DNA of 64,000 nucleotides from Lentisphaerota bacterium (GCA_015061495.1 SUWL01000001.1:1-64000); one strand, 5' to 3'; counted from the stretch's first letter, positions 37,295-47,809 are shown. Notes: generated by a model from the letters alone, not told the origin. Program-made: numbers and translations.

Positions 37295-38647
37295 TCACCG
37301 GCGGTTTTTGACACAGACCACCAGCGAAATTGCCACCCAGACCAGCAGCATCGCAGTGGAAAAGATCCAGACCGGCATCCAGCCGATGGAAAAGACCAGA
37401 GTCAAGGCAAATGCTGTCCACAAGCCTCCGCCCATGACCGGTTCATGGATCAACTGCTTGTAACCGAATGAGGCGGCGGCAACCGTTTTGCTCTCCGGAT
37501 CGACCGTGCGCAGCAGCATCAATCCGGTGGCAGTCACTCCCAAACCCTGGCCGAATTCTGCAATGGCGCATTCAAACCATGCCTGCTTGAAAAGTTTGGG
37601 CGCCACGTAAAGCGTGAGCAGTACGCTCCACAATACCCCGGCTGCCATCATAATGACCAGCGGCAGCCAGTTTTGCGCCACAACCGACAGCTTGATAGTG
37701 GCAACGGCGGCAACCACCAGAAAGTCCAGTGATGCTCCGGAGAGCCGCTGCATCTGTCCGTGGTCGATCAGGTGTCCGGCATTGAATTTCTGGAAAAGCA
37801 GCTGGATGATCACCCCGCCGATCATGCAGAGCGGGAAAAGCGGGAAGCCGTTGAACAATCTGGTTTTGCAATCCGGAAGCACTGTGACTTCCAGATACTG
37901 CAGTCCTTTGAGCATGGCATAACCCAGCAATATCGAAATACCGATCATGGCAATGTGCCATGCCAGCGAGTCGATGGAATCAGAGAAGACCGTCTGTTTA
38001 CCGGCAGAAGGACGTTTTTCAGCATCATACACTCCGATTTTTTCGGCGGGGGCACGGTCGTTGAAAGTTCTGACACTGCTGATGATCCCCCTGTTGAGTG
38101 CCCAGTTGATCAGTGCCATACCCAGCAGAATGCCGAAAATCATCCCGCCGGTAGCCACCGTCAACCCCAGATCTTTGCCGTCCGGCCAGTTGTTGGCGAA
38201 ACTTTCCGCCAGACCGCCAACGGTACCGTGGCCGCCTTCAAAGCCGATTTCCAGCAGATTGCCGAATGCCGGATGGACTCCGAAAAGCGGTGCCAGTATA
38301 AATCCGGCAAGCCCCAGACCAATGGCATATTGTCCCCATGCCAGCAGTTGTCCCATGCACAACTGCGGCAGTGCCATTTTGAATATCTGTCCCAGTTTCG
38401 GTGTGACCGTACCGAGAAAGAGGGCGGCGAAGATCACATTGATCAGAAATCCGGGCAGTTTGCCCATGCCGGAAATCACTCCGGCGGGCAGATATTCGCC
38501 AAAGAGGGTAAGTATCAGCAGTCCGACCGCTCCGCCGATAACTGAACTTGGCAGATAGAGCCGCTGCAAAATCGGCAGCGCCATCCGGATGAGTTTGCCG
38601 AAAAACAAAAGCAAAGATAAGAAACAGAATACTTCAACCGCAACCAT
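37295..38647 (-). CDS. GltS-family sodium/glutamate symporter-like protein
   Basis: Polytopic; LYLPSSVIGGAVGLL; GFEGGHGTVGGL; ATG at 38647 preceded by AGGGGG. Confidence 0.85.
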   Translation of the reverse strand: MVAVEVFCFLSLLLFFGKLIRMALPILQRLYLPSSVIGGAVGLLILTLFGEYLPAGVISGMGKLPGFLINVIFAALFLGTVTPKLGQIFKMALPQLCMGQLLAWGQYAIGLGLAGFILAPLFGVHPAFGNLLEIGFEGGHGTVGGLAESFANNWPDGKDLGLTVATGGMIFGILLGMALINWALNRGIISSVRTFNDRAPAEKIGVYDAEKRPSAGKQTVFSDSIDSLAWHIAMIGISILLGYAMLKGLQYLEVTVLPDCKTRLFNGFPLFPLCMIGGVIIQLLFQKFNAGHLIDHGQMQRLSGASLDFLVVAAVATIKLSVVAQNWLPLVIMMAAGVLWSVLLTLYVAPKLFKQAWFECAIAEFGQGLGVTATGLMLLRTVDPESKTVAAASFGYKQLIHEPVMGGGLWTAFALTLVFSIGWMPVWIFSTAMLLVWVAISLVVCVKNRR

Positions 38648-38813
38648 AATTGTGATTTCCCCCTGAAATTTCAATAAAAAGACCTTGCTCCACTTGTCTG
38701 GATGCATTCGTGCCGCCTCCGTTATGAACGCATCGCAACAAATCGCTTGATAACAAAAGGCAACTGCTTCGCAAAATACGAAAACAGTTGCCAAATATAC
38801 ACTGCAAAAAAAG

Positions 38814-39407
38814 TTATGTCAAATTATCCAGTCGGGAAATAACGATTTTTTCCAGAAAATAACGGTGGATCAGATCCGAACCGGTTATTTCCGGGTGAAA
38901 TGTCATTGCCAGTTGGTTGCGGTACCGAACCGCAGTCGAAACTCCGTTACACCTGGCGAGGATCTCCACTTGCGCTCCGGTCGCGGTGATTTCCGGAGCC
39001 CGGATGAAAGGCATGGGGACATCCGGATGACCGGCAAAATTTTCATTGATATAAAAACTGCTCAACTGTCTGCCGTAGGCGTTGCGCCGTACTGTAACCG
39101 GCAATGTCCCGAAATGCACGGTGGAACTGCCGCAAAGTTTCTCTGCCAGCAAGATGGTTCCAGCACAAGTCGCCAGTACCGGCAGCCCGTTGGCAATACG
39201 TTTTTTCAGCAGGCCAAACATCTCCAGTTCCCGGAGCAGTTTGCCCTGGACTGTGCTTTCTCCTCCGGGCAGTATCAGGGCGTGGATTTTGGCAGCAAGA
39301 TCCCGTTTCTGCCGCAATTCCAGAACTTCTGCACCGAGAGATTCCATCATTTTGCGGTGTTCGGCAAATGCACCCTGCAGAGCGAGAATACCGATTTTCA
39401 GTTTCAT
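38814..39407 (-). CDS. pdxT: Pyridoxal 5'-phosphate synthase glutaminase subunit
   Basis: [38 protein letters not shown]; overlaps pdxS by 4 bp. Confidence 0.96.
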   Translation of the reverse strand: MKLKIGILALQGAFAEHRKMMESLGAEVLELRQKRDLAAKIHALILPGGESTVQGKLLRELEMFGLLKKRIANGLPVLATCAGTILLAEKLCGSSTVHFGTLPVTVRRNAYGRQLSSFYINENFAGHPDVPMPFIRAPEITATGAQVEILARCNGVSTAVRYRNQLAMTFHPEITGSDLIHRYFLEKIVISRLDNLT

Positions 39408-40282
39408 ATACCTCTTTCCTCCATGATGGTGCGGATCTCATCGGCATTGATCCCGACCATTGCTTCGCCCAGACCGCAGGAGAGTTCGGCGATCATCCCC
39501 GCATCGTTGAAGTTGGCAACCGCTTTGACAATGGCGGCAGCCCGTTTTGCCGGATCACCGGATTTGAAAATACCGGAACCCACGAAAACTCCTTCCGCTC
39601 CAAGCTGCATCATCAAGGCAGCATCTGCCGGAGTGGCGATACCCCCGGCGGCGAAATTCACCACCGGCAGTTTGCCGGTTTCTTGGACCTGTTTCAGCAG
39701 ATCATAAGGTACGGACAACTCTTTGGCGGCTTCGTAAAGTTCATCTCCGGCAAGCGAGGTTATCCGGCGGATCTCCGCATTCATTTTGCGCATGTGGCGT
39801 ACTGCCTGGATGATATCTCCGGTGCCGGGTTCTCCTTTGGTGCGGATCATTGAGGCTCCTTCGGCAATGCGGCGCAGGGCTTCGCCGAGATCTCTTGCAC
39901 CGCAGACGAAAGGTACGGCAAAACGGGTTTTGTCGATATGGTAAGTGTCATCTGCCGGAGAGAGAACTTCGCTTTCATCAATGTAATCGATTTCGATTGC
40001 TTCGAGTATTTGGGCTTCCGCGAAGTGCCCGATCCGGCATTTCGCCATCACCGGAATGGTCACAGCCTGCTGGATGCCTTTGATCATTGCCGGATCGCTC
40101 ATGCGTGAAACGCCTCCGGCGGCGCGGATGTCTGCCGGGATGCGTTCCAGAGCCATGACGGCACACGCTCCGGCGTGTTCAGCGATCACCGCCTGTTCCG
40201 GGGTGGTGACATCCATGATCACGCCGCCTTTGAGCATGGCGGCAAGGTTGCGGTTAAGTTCCTGTTGTCTGGTTGTTTCCAT
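39404..40282 (-). CDS. pdxS: Pyridoxal 5'-phosphate synthase lyase subunit
   Basis: [48 protein letters not shown]. Confidence 0.97.
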   Translation of the reverse strand: METTRQQELNRNLAAMLKGGVIMDVTTPEQAVIAEHAGACAVMALERIPADIRAAGGVSRMSDPAMIKGIQQAVTIPVMAKCRIGHFAEAQILEAIEIDYIDESEVLSPADDTYHIDKTRFAVPFVCGARDLGEALRRIAEGASMIRTKGEPGTGDIIQAVRHMRKMNAEIRRITSLAGDELYEAAKELSVPYDLLKQVQETGKLPVVNFAAGGIATPADAALMMQLGAEGVFVGSGIFKSGDPAKRAAAIVKAVANFNDAGMIAELSCGLGEAMVGINADEIRTIMEERGI

Positions 40283-40325
40283 GATATTTTTCTCCATTTT
40301 TTTGATTGTTTGCGCCGGAAGCGGT

Positions 40326-40354
40326 TTGACAGATAATATAATGCGGGGTATATT
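40326..40354 (+). promoter_or_regulatory. Sigma70-like promoter of the MocR gene
   Basis: TTGACA-17 bp-TATATT. Confidence 0.7.
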
Positions 40355-40356
40355 AA

Positions 40357-40377
40357 ATACAATATTTCAAATTGTAT
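40357..40377. promoter_or_regulatory. Palindrome ATACAAT-N7-ATTGTAT, candidate PdxR operator in the divergent intergenic region
   Basis: Exact 7-bp inverted repeat between the divergent pdxS and MocR starts. Confidence 0.5.
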
Positions 40378-40388
40378 GGATTACAAAA

Positions 40389-41771
40389 ATGCCGGTAAAT
40401 TCTTTCAACAACTATCATTTAAGCTGGTGCCCGGAAGTGGAAAAACTTTCCCGCCCCTGCTATCTGGCGATAGCCAATCTGCTGGAACAGGATATCCGCA
40501 GCGGAAAACTTGCTCCGGGAACCAAACTGCCGCCCCAGCGGGAACTGGCAGATTTTCTGGATATCAACTTCACCACCGTCACCCGGGCGTATAATCTCTG
40601 CCGGGAACGGCAGCTGATCTACGGATCCATGGGCAGAGGGACATTTGTTTCTCCGCTTCCCGGAGACAGCAGTGGGGAGACCGGGAACTCTGATGTTCTG
40701 GAACTGGGGGTGGTCAACGGCTTTGATCAGGTCAACAAGCAAATTATCGAAGCCACCGGTGCCGTGTTGAAAAAGGGGTATCTGGAAAAACTCTACAGTT
40801 ATACCACTTCTTTAGGGCATTTGCACCAGCGGGCGGCAGCGGTGAACTGGATGAAAAAATTTGATGTTCTCTGCGACGAAAACCATACGGCACTGTTTTC
40901 CGGTTCGCAAAATGCCATCAGTGCGGCGTTGTTATCGCTCTTTCACCTCGGCGATACCGTGGCAGTGGATTACTTCACTTATGCCAACTTGATCGGGACG
41001 GCGCATCTTGCTCACATCCGGCTGCATCCGGTGGCAGGTGACAGCGGCGGCATGCTGCCGGAAGCATTGGATGAGTGCTGCCGTAAAAATCGTATTTCCG
41101 GTATTTTTCTGATGCCGAATTGTGCCAATCCTACCGGAATAACTTTGAGCGATGAACGCAAAAGGGCACTGGCAGAAGTGATCAAACGGCATGATCTGAT
41201 CCTTATTGAAGATGACACGGCGACCCTGCCGCCATCTGCCGGATATTGTTCACTTTATTCGCTTTTGCCGGAACAGACCCTCTATATTTGCGGTTCACTG
41301 CGCTACTTGTGCGGCGGATTGCGGGTTACGGCAGCGGCATTTCCGGAGCGTTACCGGACACATTTGCTCAATGGTCTGTTTCACTTGAATATCCGTACCA
41401 GTGCGCTGGACGGTGAGATCATGACCGAATTGATTTTAAGCGGCAAAGCCGAAGATGTTTTGCTTGAGAAACATCTTTTGGCATTGCGGGCGAACCGGAT
41501 TTTTGACCGGATCTTTCCCGATGCGCCACCGGCAGGGGAGGGAAGTTTTTTCCGGACCCTGCCGCTTCCGGCGTCGATGTCCCGGCAGCAGGAGTGTGAA
41601 ATGCTCTTTGAGAATTCCGGCATCCGGGTGCAGCATTCGGCGAGATTCACCGTTCTGCCCCGCCCGGGAAGAAACTTTTTGCGCCTGTCGGTTTCGTCGG
41701 CGGGCACGGAGAAAAAACTGCGGACCGCTTTGAGCATGGTGAAAATTATTCTGGAAAGCCGGGGAAATTGA
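40389..41771 (+). CDS. pdxR: MocR-type (GntR HTH plus aminotransferase-like) regulator, probably PdxR
   Basis: LLEQDIRSGKLAPGTKLPPQRELADFLDINFTTVTRAYNLCRERQLIYGSMGRGTFV; aminotransferase class I-like C-domain; divergent from pdxST. Confidence 0.85.
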   Translation: MPVNSFNNYHLSWCPEVEKLSRPCYLAIANLLEQDIRSGKLAPGTKLPPQRELADFLDINFTTVTRAYNLCRERQLIYGSMGRGTFVSPLPGDSSGETGNSDVLELGVVNGFDQVNKQIIEATGAVLKKGYLEKLYSYTTSLGHLHQRAAAVNWMKKFDVLCDENHTALFSGSQNAISAALLSLFHLGDTVAVDYFTYANLIGTAHLAHIRLHPVAGDSGGMLPEALDECCRKNRISGIFLMPNCANPTGITLSDERKRALAEVIKRHDLILIEDDTATLPPSAGYCSLYSLLPEQTLYICGSLRYLCGGLRVTAAAFPERYRTHLLNGLFHLNIRTSALDGEIMTELILSGKAEDVLLEKHLLALRANRIFDRIFPDAPPAGEGSFFRTLPLPASMSRQQECEMLFENSGIRVQHSARFTVLPRPGRNFLRLSVSSAGTEKKLRTALSMVKIILESRGN

Positions 41772-41803
41772 TAAAAAAATCTTAATTTTTTTTCTGCGGA
41801 GGC

Positions 41804-41831
41804 TTGAATGTTGCCGTTTGCGGTGTATAAT
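41804..41831 (+). promoter_or_regulatory. Sigma70-like promoter of lptB
   Basis: TTGAAT-16 bp-TATAAT. Confidence 0.55.
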
Positions 41832-41891
41832 ATGTATTGGAAAACCCGGAAACGGGGGTTGATTCAGATAAAAATTGAGTAGATAAAAATA

Positions 41892-42740
41892 ATGAGTGAC
41901 GTTAACGAAAAAACTGTGGACTGGACAGTTGTTAAGGAAGATGCTCCTAATGCCGCGGCGAATGATGCCGGTGATGTTCAGGAACAGGGCGGAAATGGGA
42001 AAATTTCTGCCAATGAACCGCTGCTGGTCAGTGCCGAAAATCTGGTGAAAACCTACAAGGGCAGGACGGTGGTCAATCAGGTTTCGCTCAATGTCCGTCC
42101 CGGAGAAGTTGTCGGTTTGCTCGGTCCCAACGGGGCGGGCAAGACCACCAGTTTCTATATGGTCATGGGGCTGGTGCGTCCGGATGGCGGCAAAGTTTCT
42201 TTCCGCGGAGTGGATGTCACCCGGATGCCGATGTACAAAAGAGCGCGTATGGGCATGGGATATCTGGCGCAGGAGCCGTCTATTTTCCGTAAACTCACCG
42301 TCGAAGAAAACATCATGGCGATCCTGGAAACTCTGGCGATCAGCCGTGCCGAAAGAAAAAAAAGATGCGCCGATCTGTTGCGTGAATTGGATCTGGAGAG
42401 GTTGAAAAATCAGAAAGCCATGACCCTTTCAGGCGGTGAACGCCGCCGTTTGGAGATCACCCGGGCAATGGTTACCAATCCATCATTCATCATGCTTGAC
42501 GAACCATTCAGCGGCGTCGATCCGATCGCAGTACATGATGTTCAGCAGATAATTCTGAAACTTAAAGAACGCAATCTGGGCATTTTGATCACCGATCACA
42601 ATGTCCGTGAAACGCTGTCCGTTGTTGACCGGGCGTATATCATGTGTATGGGCAAAGTTCTGCTTGAAGGCCCCAGTGATTTCCTGGTCAATGATCCCAA
42701 AGCCAAAGAGATCTATCTCGGACCGCAATTCACCATGTGA
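41892..42740 (+). CDS. lptB: LPS export ABC transporter ATPase
   Basis: GPNGAGKTTSFYMVMGLVRPDGG; GYLAQEPSIFRKLTVEENI; LSGGERRRLEITRA; LDEPFSGVDPIAV. Confidence 0.94.
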   Translation: MSDVNEKTVDWTVVKEDAPNAAANDAGDVQEQGGNGKISANEPLLVSAENLVKTYKGRTVVNQVSLNVRPGEVVGLLGPNGAGKTTSFYMVMGLVRPDGGKVSFRGVDVTRMPMYKRARMGMGYLAQEPSIFRKLTVEENIMAILETLAISRAERKKRCADLLRELDLERLKNQKAMTLSGGERRRLEITRAMVTNPSFIMLDEPFSGVDPIAVHDVQQIILKLKERNLGILITDHNVRETLSVVDRAYIMCMGKVLLEGPSDFLVNDPKAKEIYLGPQFTM

Positions 42741-42799
42741 ATGACTATACGTCATCCGGAATGGGCCGGTTGACGGAAACAAAGAAAGGTGCGCTGTCT

Positions 42800-43132
42800 A
42801 TGCTCATCAATGTTACCGGACGTCAGTTTGAAATCACTCCCGCAATCCAACATCAGACGGAAATGGTTCTTGCTCCGTTGGACATCCCGGCACTCAAAGT
42901 AACCAGTGTCAATGTGGTCATGTCCAGAGAGAAAAATCACTTCCAGGTGTCGCTGGTACTTAACTGCAAGTATCATACGCTTAAAGCAGAAGTGGAAGAT
43001 TTTGACCTGTACCGGGCTTTGGATGCAGCAGCGGCAAAGGTCGAGGCGCAGTGTCAGGATCTTAAAGAAAAGATCCAGGATCACCGTTGTACTGCAGTTG
43101 GTGCGGAACAAGGGGAAAATCAGGAAAATTGA
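42800..43132 (+). CDS. hpf: Short ribosome hibernation-promoting factor
   Basis: INVTGRQFEITPAIQHQTEMVLAPL; DFDLYRALDAAAAKVEAQCQDLKEKIQDHR; downstream of lptB. Confidence 0.88.
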   Translation: MLINVTGRQFEITPAIQHQTEMVLAPLDIPALKVTSVNVVMSREKNHFQVSLVLNCKYHTLKAEVEDFDLYRALDAAAAKVEAQCQDLKEKIQDHRCTAVGAEQGENQEN

Positions 43133-43148
43133 TCGTTAAAGCTCTTGT

Positions 43149-43188
43149 GCGCCCGGGGACTTTGCGGTTTCCGGGCGTGTCTTTTTGT
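43149..43188 (+). terminator. Terminator after hpf
   Basis: CGCCCGG...CCGGGCG followed by TCTTTTT. Confidence 0.7.
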
Positions 43189-43207
43189 GTGCGGGGTAAG
43201 TTGAAGT

Positions 43208-43498
43208 ATGGTTATTGCAGTAGCAAGTGAATTTGGAGATGATATCCGGAAATTCGTTTATTACCGGATCGAAGGCGGAAGGATTTTGGAGCGAGAGACC
43301 GTCAATGCGGTCGATGGTGCGCTGGATCAGTTGTGTGCGCAATTCAATTCGTTGAAAGTCGATTTGTTGATCGCCGGTAAATTGAGCCGGGAAGTTGAAC
43401 TCGGACTTTTTGACGGCGGTGTGAACCTGATTTCCGGTATCACCGGTGAATCGGATAAGATATTGTCAGCATATCTGGCAGGAGATTTGCAGTTTTAG
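43208..43498 (+). CDS. NifB/NifX-like (dinitrogenase iron-molybdenum cofactor-type) domain protein
   Basis: MVIAVASEFGDDIRKFVYYRIEGGRI...VDLLIAGKLSREVELGLFDGGVNLISGITGESDKILSAYLAGDLQF. Confidence 0.65.
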   Translation: MVIAVASEFGDDIRKFVYYRIEGGRILERETVNAVDGALDQLCAQFNSLKVDLLIAGKLSREVELGLFDGGVNLISGITGESDKILSAYLAGDLQF

Positions 43499-43506
43499 GT
43501 GAAAAA

Positions 43507-43920
43507 ATGGCAGACTACGGAAAAATTAAAGAATTTTTGAACCGGAATGACCGCTTTTGTGTATTCAACGGTATCCGGCTTACCGAAGTCGGTGACGGTT
43601 ATGCGGAAGCAGTTCTTGAAATTACGGATAATTCCCTTAACGGCCGCAATGTGGTTCAGGGCGGGGCGATCATGACTCTGGCGGATTTTGCCTTTGCCGG
43701 GGCGGTGAATGGTTCGGGGGTTACCGGGGTGTCGCTGAATTGCACGACCAACTTCATCCGTCCCGGTTCCGGAAAGAGTCTGCGGGCGGTCGCCCGTAAA
43801 GTTTCGCAGGGCAAAAAGACTGCGGTGTACAATGTGGAAGTATTCAATGACGATGATAAACTGGTTGCCACGATGGGAATCACCGGATTTATCATTGATG
43901 ACCAACCGGTAGTGTGCTGA
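43507..43920 (+). CDS. PaaI-like hotdog-fold thioesterase
   Basis: GRNVVQGGAIMTLADFAFAGAVNG; TTNFIRPG; GKKTAVYNVEVFNDDDKLVATMGITGF. Confidence 0.85.
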   Translation: MADYGKIKEFLNRNDRFCVFNGIRLTEVGDGYAEAVLEITDNSLNGRNVVQGGAIMTLADFAFAGAVNGSGVTGVSLNCTTNFIRPGSGKSLRAVARKVSQGKKTAVYNVEVFNDDDKLVATMGITGFIIDDQPVVC

Positions 43921-43925
43921 TATTT

Positions 43926-46073
43926 ATGGAAAAAGTACGGACATTTATGGTCAGCGGCATGCATTGTGCCGGGTGTGCGGCGGCGGTGGAAAGGGCAGTC
44001 AAAAAACTTCCGGTCAGAGATATTTACGTCAATTTTGCTTCCGGAAGATTGAATTTTACATCCGGAGAGCAGGTCCCCACGGATGAAGAGGTCATTGAAG
44101 CTGTCCGTAAAGCCGGATTCAAAGCGGCATTGCCGCCGCCGGAATTAAGTATTCCTGCCGGAGAGAGCATGGCGGGGGATGTGGCGGCTTTTTTTACTGC
44201 GCTCTTTTTTACCGTATCGCTGATGGTCGTGTGCATGGGGCATATTCCTGCCGGATTCCGGCTCAATGGTATGCTGCAGCTGATATTGCTCGTGCCGGTA
44301 TTGATTGCTGGCAGAGGTTTTTTTCAGCGGGGTATCCCGGCGTTGTTCCGGGGGGTGCCCAATATGGATTCGCTGATCTCCTGCGGTGCAACGGCGGGGA
44401 TCATTTACAGTTTGACGCTGTTGATATCTGCCGGTTCCGGGCATCTTTATTTTGATGCTTCGGCGATGATATTGACCTTGATAATGTTGGGGAAAATGTT
44501 GGAGAAACGCGCCCGCAAATCGGCATCTTCGGCGATTCGGGAGCTTTTGGAACTGGTACCCCCGGAAGCTCATTTACTGCGCAACGGCGAAGTGACTGAC
44601 ATCCCGTGCCGGGAGTTGGCGCCCGGAGATACGGTGCGTATTTTGCCGGGGGAAAAAGTTCCGGCAGATGGTGTGATCATTTCCGGCAGCAGTTTTGTCA
44701 ACGAGTCCATGCTTACCGGCGAAGAGTTGCCGGTTTCCCGGAGTGCCGGTGACAAAGTTTGCGGCGGCACACTCAATGTGGATGGCGTGCTGGAAGTGAA
44801 AATCGTTTCCACCGGGCAGGCAAGTATGCTCGGTCAGATCGTGAAATTGATCTCTGAAGCGCAGAATTCCCGTTCACCTTCAGCGGCATTGGCAGATAAA
44901 GTTTCCGGAGTTTTCGTCTGGGGTATATTTGCCGCTGCCGCAGTGACCGCGGTGGTTTGGGCATTTTGCGGGACTCCGGCTCAAGTACTGCACTATTCGT
45001 TGTCGGTGCTGGTGGCGGCGTGTCCGTGTGCTTTGGGGTTGGCGACTCCGGTGGCGTTGATTTCCGGCATCGGCAGAGGGGCGAAATCCGGCATATTGAT
45101 CAAAAACGGGACTGCTCTGGAAACTGCCGCCGCTGTTGAACAGGTGGTTTTTGATAAGACCGGTACGTTGACTTCCGGTCTGCCGGAAGTGCGGGAAATC
45201 GCGGTATTTACCGATATTTCCCAGGATGATTTTCTCGCCGTTGCCGCGGCGGTGGAGAAGTATTCCGTTCATCCGCTTGCCGCCGCTGTTGCCGGTGCTG
45301 CTTCGGTGAAAAATTTGACACTGCCCGGAAATGTCAGCGGGTTTGCCGCAGTAGCCGGCAGGGGAGTTGAAGCGGTAGCAGACGGTAAAAAGTGGATCTT
45401 CGGTAATGATAAATATATGCTGCAAAACGGGATCGGACTGCCGGATCTTCCCGGCAGCTTTGCCGGATCGACACTGATTTACGGTGCATGTGACGGTGTT
45501 TGCTACGGAGTTATTGCCGTCGGTGACAAATTGCGGCAAAATGCGGTTGAGACCGTGGAAGAACTGCGCCGGATGGGGATCACTTCTCTGATGCTTACCG
45601 GAGACAATGAAGCGGCGGCGGCAAAAGCGGCTGCCATGCTCCATCTGGATGGTTTTTATTCCGGATTGCTGCCGCAGGATAAGGTGAGGATACTTACACA
45701 ATTAAATGAGCATCGGATCACCGCAATGGTCGGCGACGGCATCAATGATGCTCCGGCACTTGCCGCCGGGAAACCGGGGATCGCGATCGGTTCCGGCAGT
45801 GATGCCGCATTGGAAAGTGCCGATGCGGTACTGCTTGGTTCCGATCTGCGGGAGGTGGTCAAACTGATAAAGTTGAGCAAAAAAACCTTGCAGATCATCC
45901 GTCAGAATCTCTTTTGGGCATTTTTCTACAATATCTGCACCTTGCCGCTGGCGGCTGGTGCGGCGGTGAAACTTGGTATTTCGCTCGGCCCGGCGATTTG
46001 TGCGGCGGCGATGGCGGCAAGTTCTCTGACCGTGGTGCTTAATGCCTTGCGGTTGAAGTCTCTGAAAATATGA
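43926..46073 (+). CDS. copA: Copper-translocating P-type ATPase
   Basis: HMA domain GMHCAGCAAAVE; ACPCALGLATPVAL; DKTGTLTSG; MVGDGINDAPAL. Confidence 0.93.
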   Translation: MEKVRTFMVSGMHCAGCAAAVERAVKKLPVRDIYVNFASGRLNFTSGEQVPTDEEVIEAVRKAGFKAALPPPELSIPAGESMAGDVAAFFTALFFTVSLMVVCMGHIPAGFRLNGMLQLILLVPVLIAGRGFFQRGIPALFRGVPNMDSLISCGATAGIIYSLTLLISAGSGHLYFDASAMILTLIMLGKMLEKRARKSASSAIRELLELVPPEAHLLRNGEVTDIPCRELAPGDTVRILPGEKVPADGVIISGSSFVNESMLTGEELPVSRSAGDKVCGGTLNVDGVLEVKIVSTGQASMLGQIVKLISEAQNSRSPSAALADKVSGVFVWGIFAAAAVTAVVWAFCGTPAQVLHYSLSVLVAACPCALGLATPVALISGIGRGAKSGILIKNGTALETAAAVEQVVFDKTGTLTSGLPEVREIAVFTDISQDDFLAVAAAVEKYSVHPLAAAVAGAASVKNLTLPGNVSGFAAVAGRGVEAVADGKKWIFGNDKYMLQNGIGLPDLPGSFAGSTLIYGACDGVCYGVIAVGDKLRQNAVETVEELRRMGITSLMLTGDNEAAAAKAAAMLHLDGFYSGLLPQDKVRILTQLNEHRITAMVGDGINDAPALAAGKPGIAIGSGSDAALESADAVLLGSDLREVVKLIKLSKKTLQIIRQNLFWAFFYNICTLPLAAGAAVKLGISLGPAICAAAMAASSLTVVLNALRLKSLKI

Positions 46074-46099
46074 GCTGAAAAATCCGTCGTCGCCGGTAT

Positions 46100-47572
46100 T
46101 CAGTTGTTCCGGAAGTATTTTTTCTCAACTTCCGCCAAAAGCGGTATTTCCGCCATGATCAACACCCCGTCACCGGCTTTGATGATCGTATCCCCCCGGG
46201 GCGGGAAAAGTTTTTTATTGCGGCGCACCATGGTGACCAGTACACCGGTCGGCAGGGCGATTTCGGCGAGAGTTTTACCGTTCATTGGGTTGTTTTCTTT
46301 GATGAAAAATTCCCGCATTTCCTGATGGGATGAACTTTCGGTGACCTCCAGTTCCAGCGGCGGCGGTTCCGGTTGGACGGCGGCAGTTCTGGCGACCTTG
46401 AGCCACTTGGCCATCGGCATGAGCAGCCAGCCCTGAAGCGTTACGGACAGGATGACCATGAAAAAGATCAGCCGGAACATCAGCGCAGCATCTTCCACCC
46501 CGGCAGCCAGCGGGAATGTCGCCAGCACGATCGGTGCCGCTCCGCGGATACCGACCCAGGAGATCAGCAGTTTTTCTCTGGTAGAGTAGCCGCTCCATGC
46601 CAGACAGATGAATACTGCCAGCGGTCGGGCGACGAAAATCAGCAGAAAACCGAGCGCGATCCCCGGCAGCCAGACCGAAATATTGAAAAGTTCTTTCGGG
46701 CTGGCAAGAAAACCCAGTACCGTAAAAAGACCGACTTGCATCAGCCAGGCGATGCCGTTGTGGAATTTGGTCAATGCTTTCTGATAATTGTAACGGCCGG
46801 AATTCAGGACGATGCCGCAGACATAACATGACATAAATCCATTGGCTCCAAGCAATTGAGTTACACTGTAACAGAGCAGGACCATGGCGAAACTTACGAC
46901 GAAATAAAGTCCGTTATGTTCCAATTCGACTTTGAATATCCACTTGCCGATTTTACCGAATACGAATCCGGCAAGGACTCCGCCGCCGAGCTGATAGATG
47001 ATTTGCGGTACGGCAAATGCGGCACTGGCACCGGTTCCGGTGAGATAACCGATCAGGGTGATGGTCATAAATGCGGCTGTCGGATCGTTGCTTCCTGACT
47101 CCAGTTCCAACAGCGGTTTGAGTGTGCCTGACAAACCGACTCCTTTGCCCCGGAGAATGGCAAACACCGCCGCTGCATCGGTTGAAGAAATGAGAGAACC
47201 TAAAAGCAGACACCAGAGGTATGAGTGCTTCATACCCAACAGTAAGTATGCTCCTGTACCGGTGATCAATGCGGTGATTATCACCCCGGCAACTGCCAGC
47301 AGTATCCCCCGGAATGCCACCGGACGGATCTCTTCCGGCGGGGTGTCGCTTCCCCCGGAAAAGAGGATGAAACACATGGCGATGATACCGAAAAAGTTGA
47401 TTTCCGGCGCATAATTTTTGCCGGAAAATGGCAATATCGATTCCGCGAATATACCTGCCGCCAGAAACAACAGCAGGATCGGCAGATTGAAACGGCTGGA
47501 TACTTTATTGGAAAATGCCCCCGCCAGCAGCAGCGCTCCGGAAGTGGCAATGATAAAATCTGTGGAATTCAT
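46100..47572 (-). CDS. K+/H+ or Na+/H+ antiporter, NhaP2/CvrA-like, with C-terminal TrkA_C domain
   Basis: SLISSTDAAAVFAILRGKGVGLSGTLKPLLELESGSNDP; SWVGIRGAAPIVLATFPL; C-terminal NPMNGKTLAEIALPTGVLVTMVRR. Confidence 0.9.
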   Translation of the reverse strand: MNSTDFIIATSGALLLAGAFSNKVSSRFNLPILLLFLAAGIFAESILPFSGKNYAPEINFFGIIAMCFILFSGGSDTPPEEIRPVAFRGILLAVAGVIITALITGTGAYLLLGMKHSYLWCLLLGSLISSTDAAAVFAILRGKGVGLSGTLKPLLELESGSNDPTAAFMTITLIGYLTGTGASAAFAVPQIIYQLGGGVLAGFVFGKIGKWIFKVELEHNGLYFVVSFAMVLLCYSVTQLLGANGFMSCYVCGIVLNSGRYNYQKALTKFHNGIAWLMQVGLFTVLGFLASPKELFNISVWLPGIALGFLLIFVARPLAVFICLAWSGYSTREKLLISWVGIRGAAPIVLATFPLAAGVEDAALMFRLIFFMVILSVTLQGWLLMPMAKWLKVARTAAVQPEPPPLELEVTESSSHQEMREFFIKENNPMNGKTLAEIALPTGVLVTMVRRNKKLFPPRGDTIIKAGDGVLIMAEIPLLAEVEKKYFRNN

Positions 47573-47745
47573 CTTTTAGGTTTCCCTGAAATTTTTTGAA
47601 TGCTATACCTCAATATAATATAGCGCAAATTACCCTGAAATCAAGAGCCGTCCTGCGTAAAATATACGATTAATAAAAATAAGTAAGGATATCCTATCTG
47701 TCCTGCAATGAAAAGAGATTGCCGGAAAAAAGCTGTGCCGTTCTC

Positions 47746-47774
47746 TTGTCATGGTTAATAAGTTATGATATATT
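47746..47774 (+). promoter_or_regulatory. Sigma70-like promoter of the MarR/secretin-like gene set
   Basis: TTGTCA-17 bp-TATATT. Confidence 0.6.
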
Positions 47775-47788
47775 ATGTAAAAGTTAAA

Positions 47789-47809
47789 ACCATTTTGTTT
47801 TTAAATGGT
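47789..47809. promoter_or_regulatory. Palindrome ACCATTT-N7-AAATGGT just downstream of the predicted TSS; candidate MarR operator
   Basis: Exact 7-bp inverted repeat between promoter and marR ATG. Confidence 0.5.
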
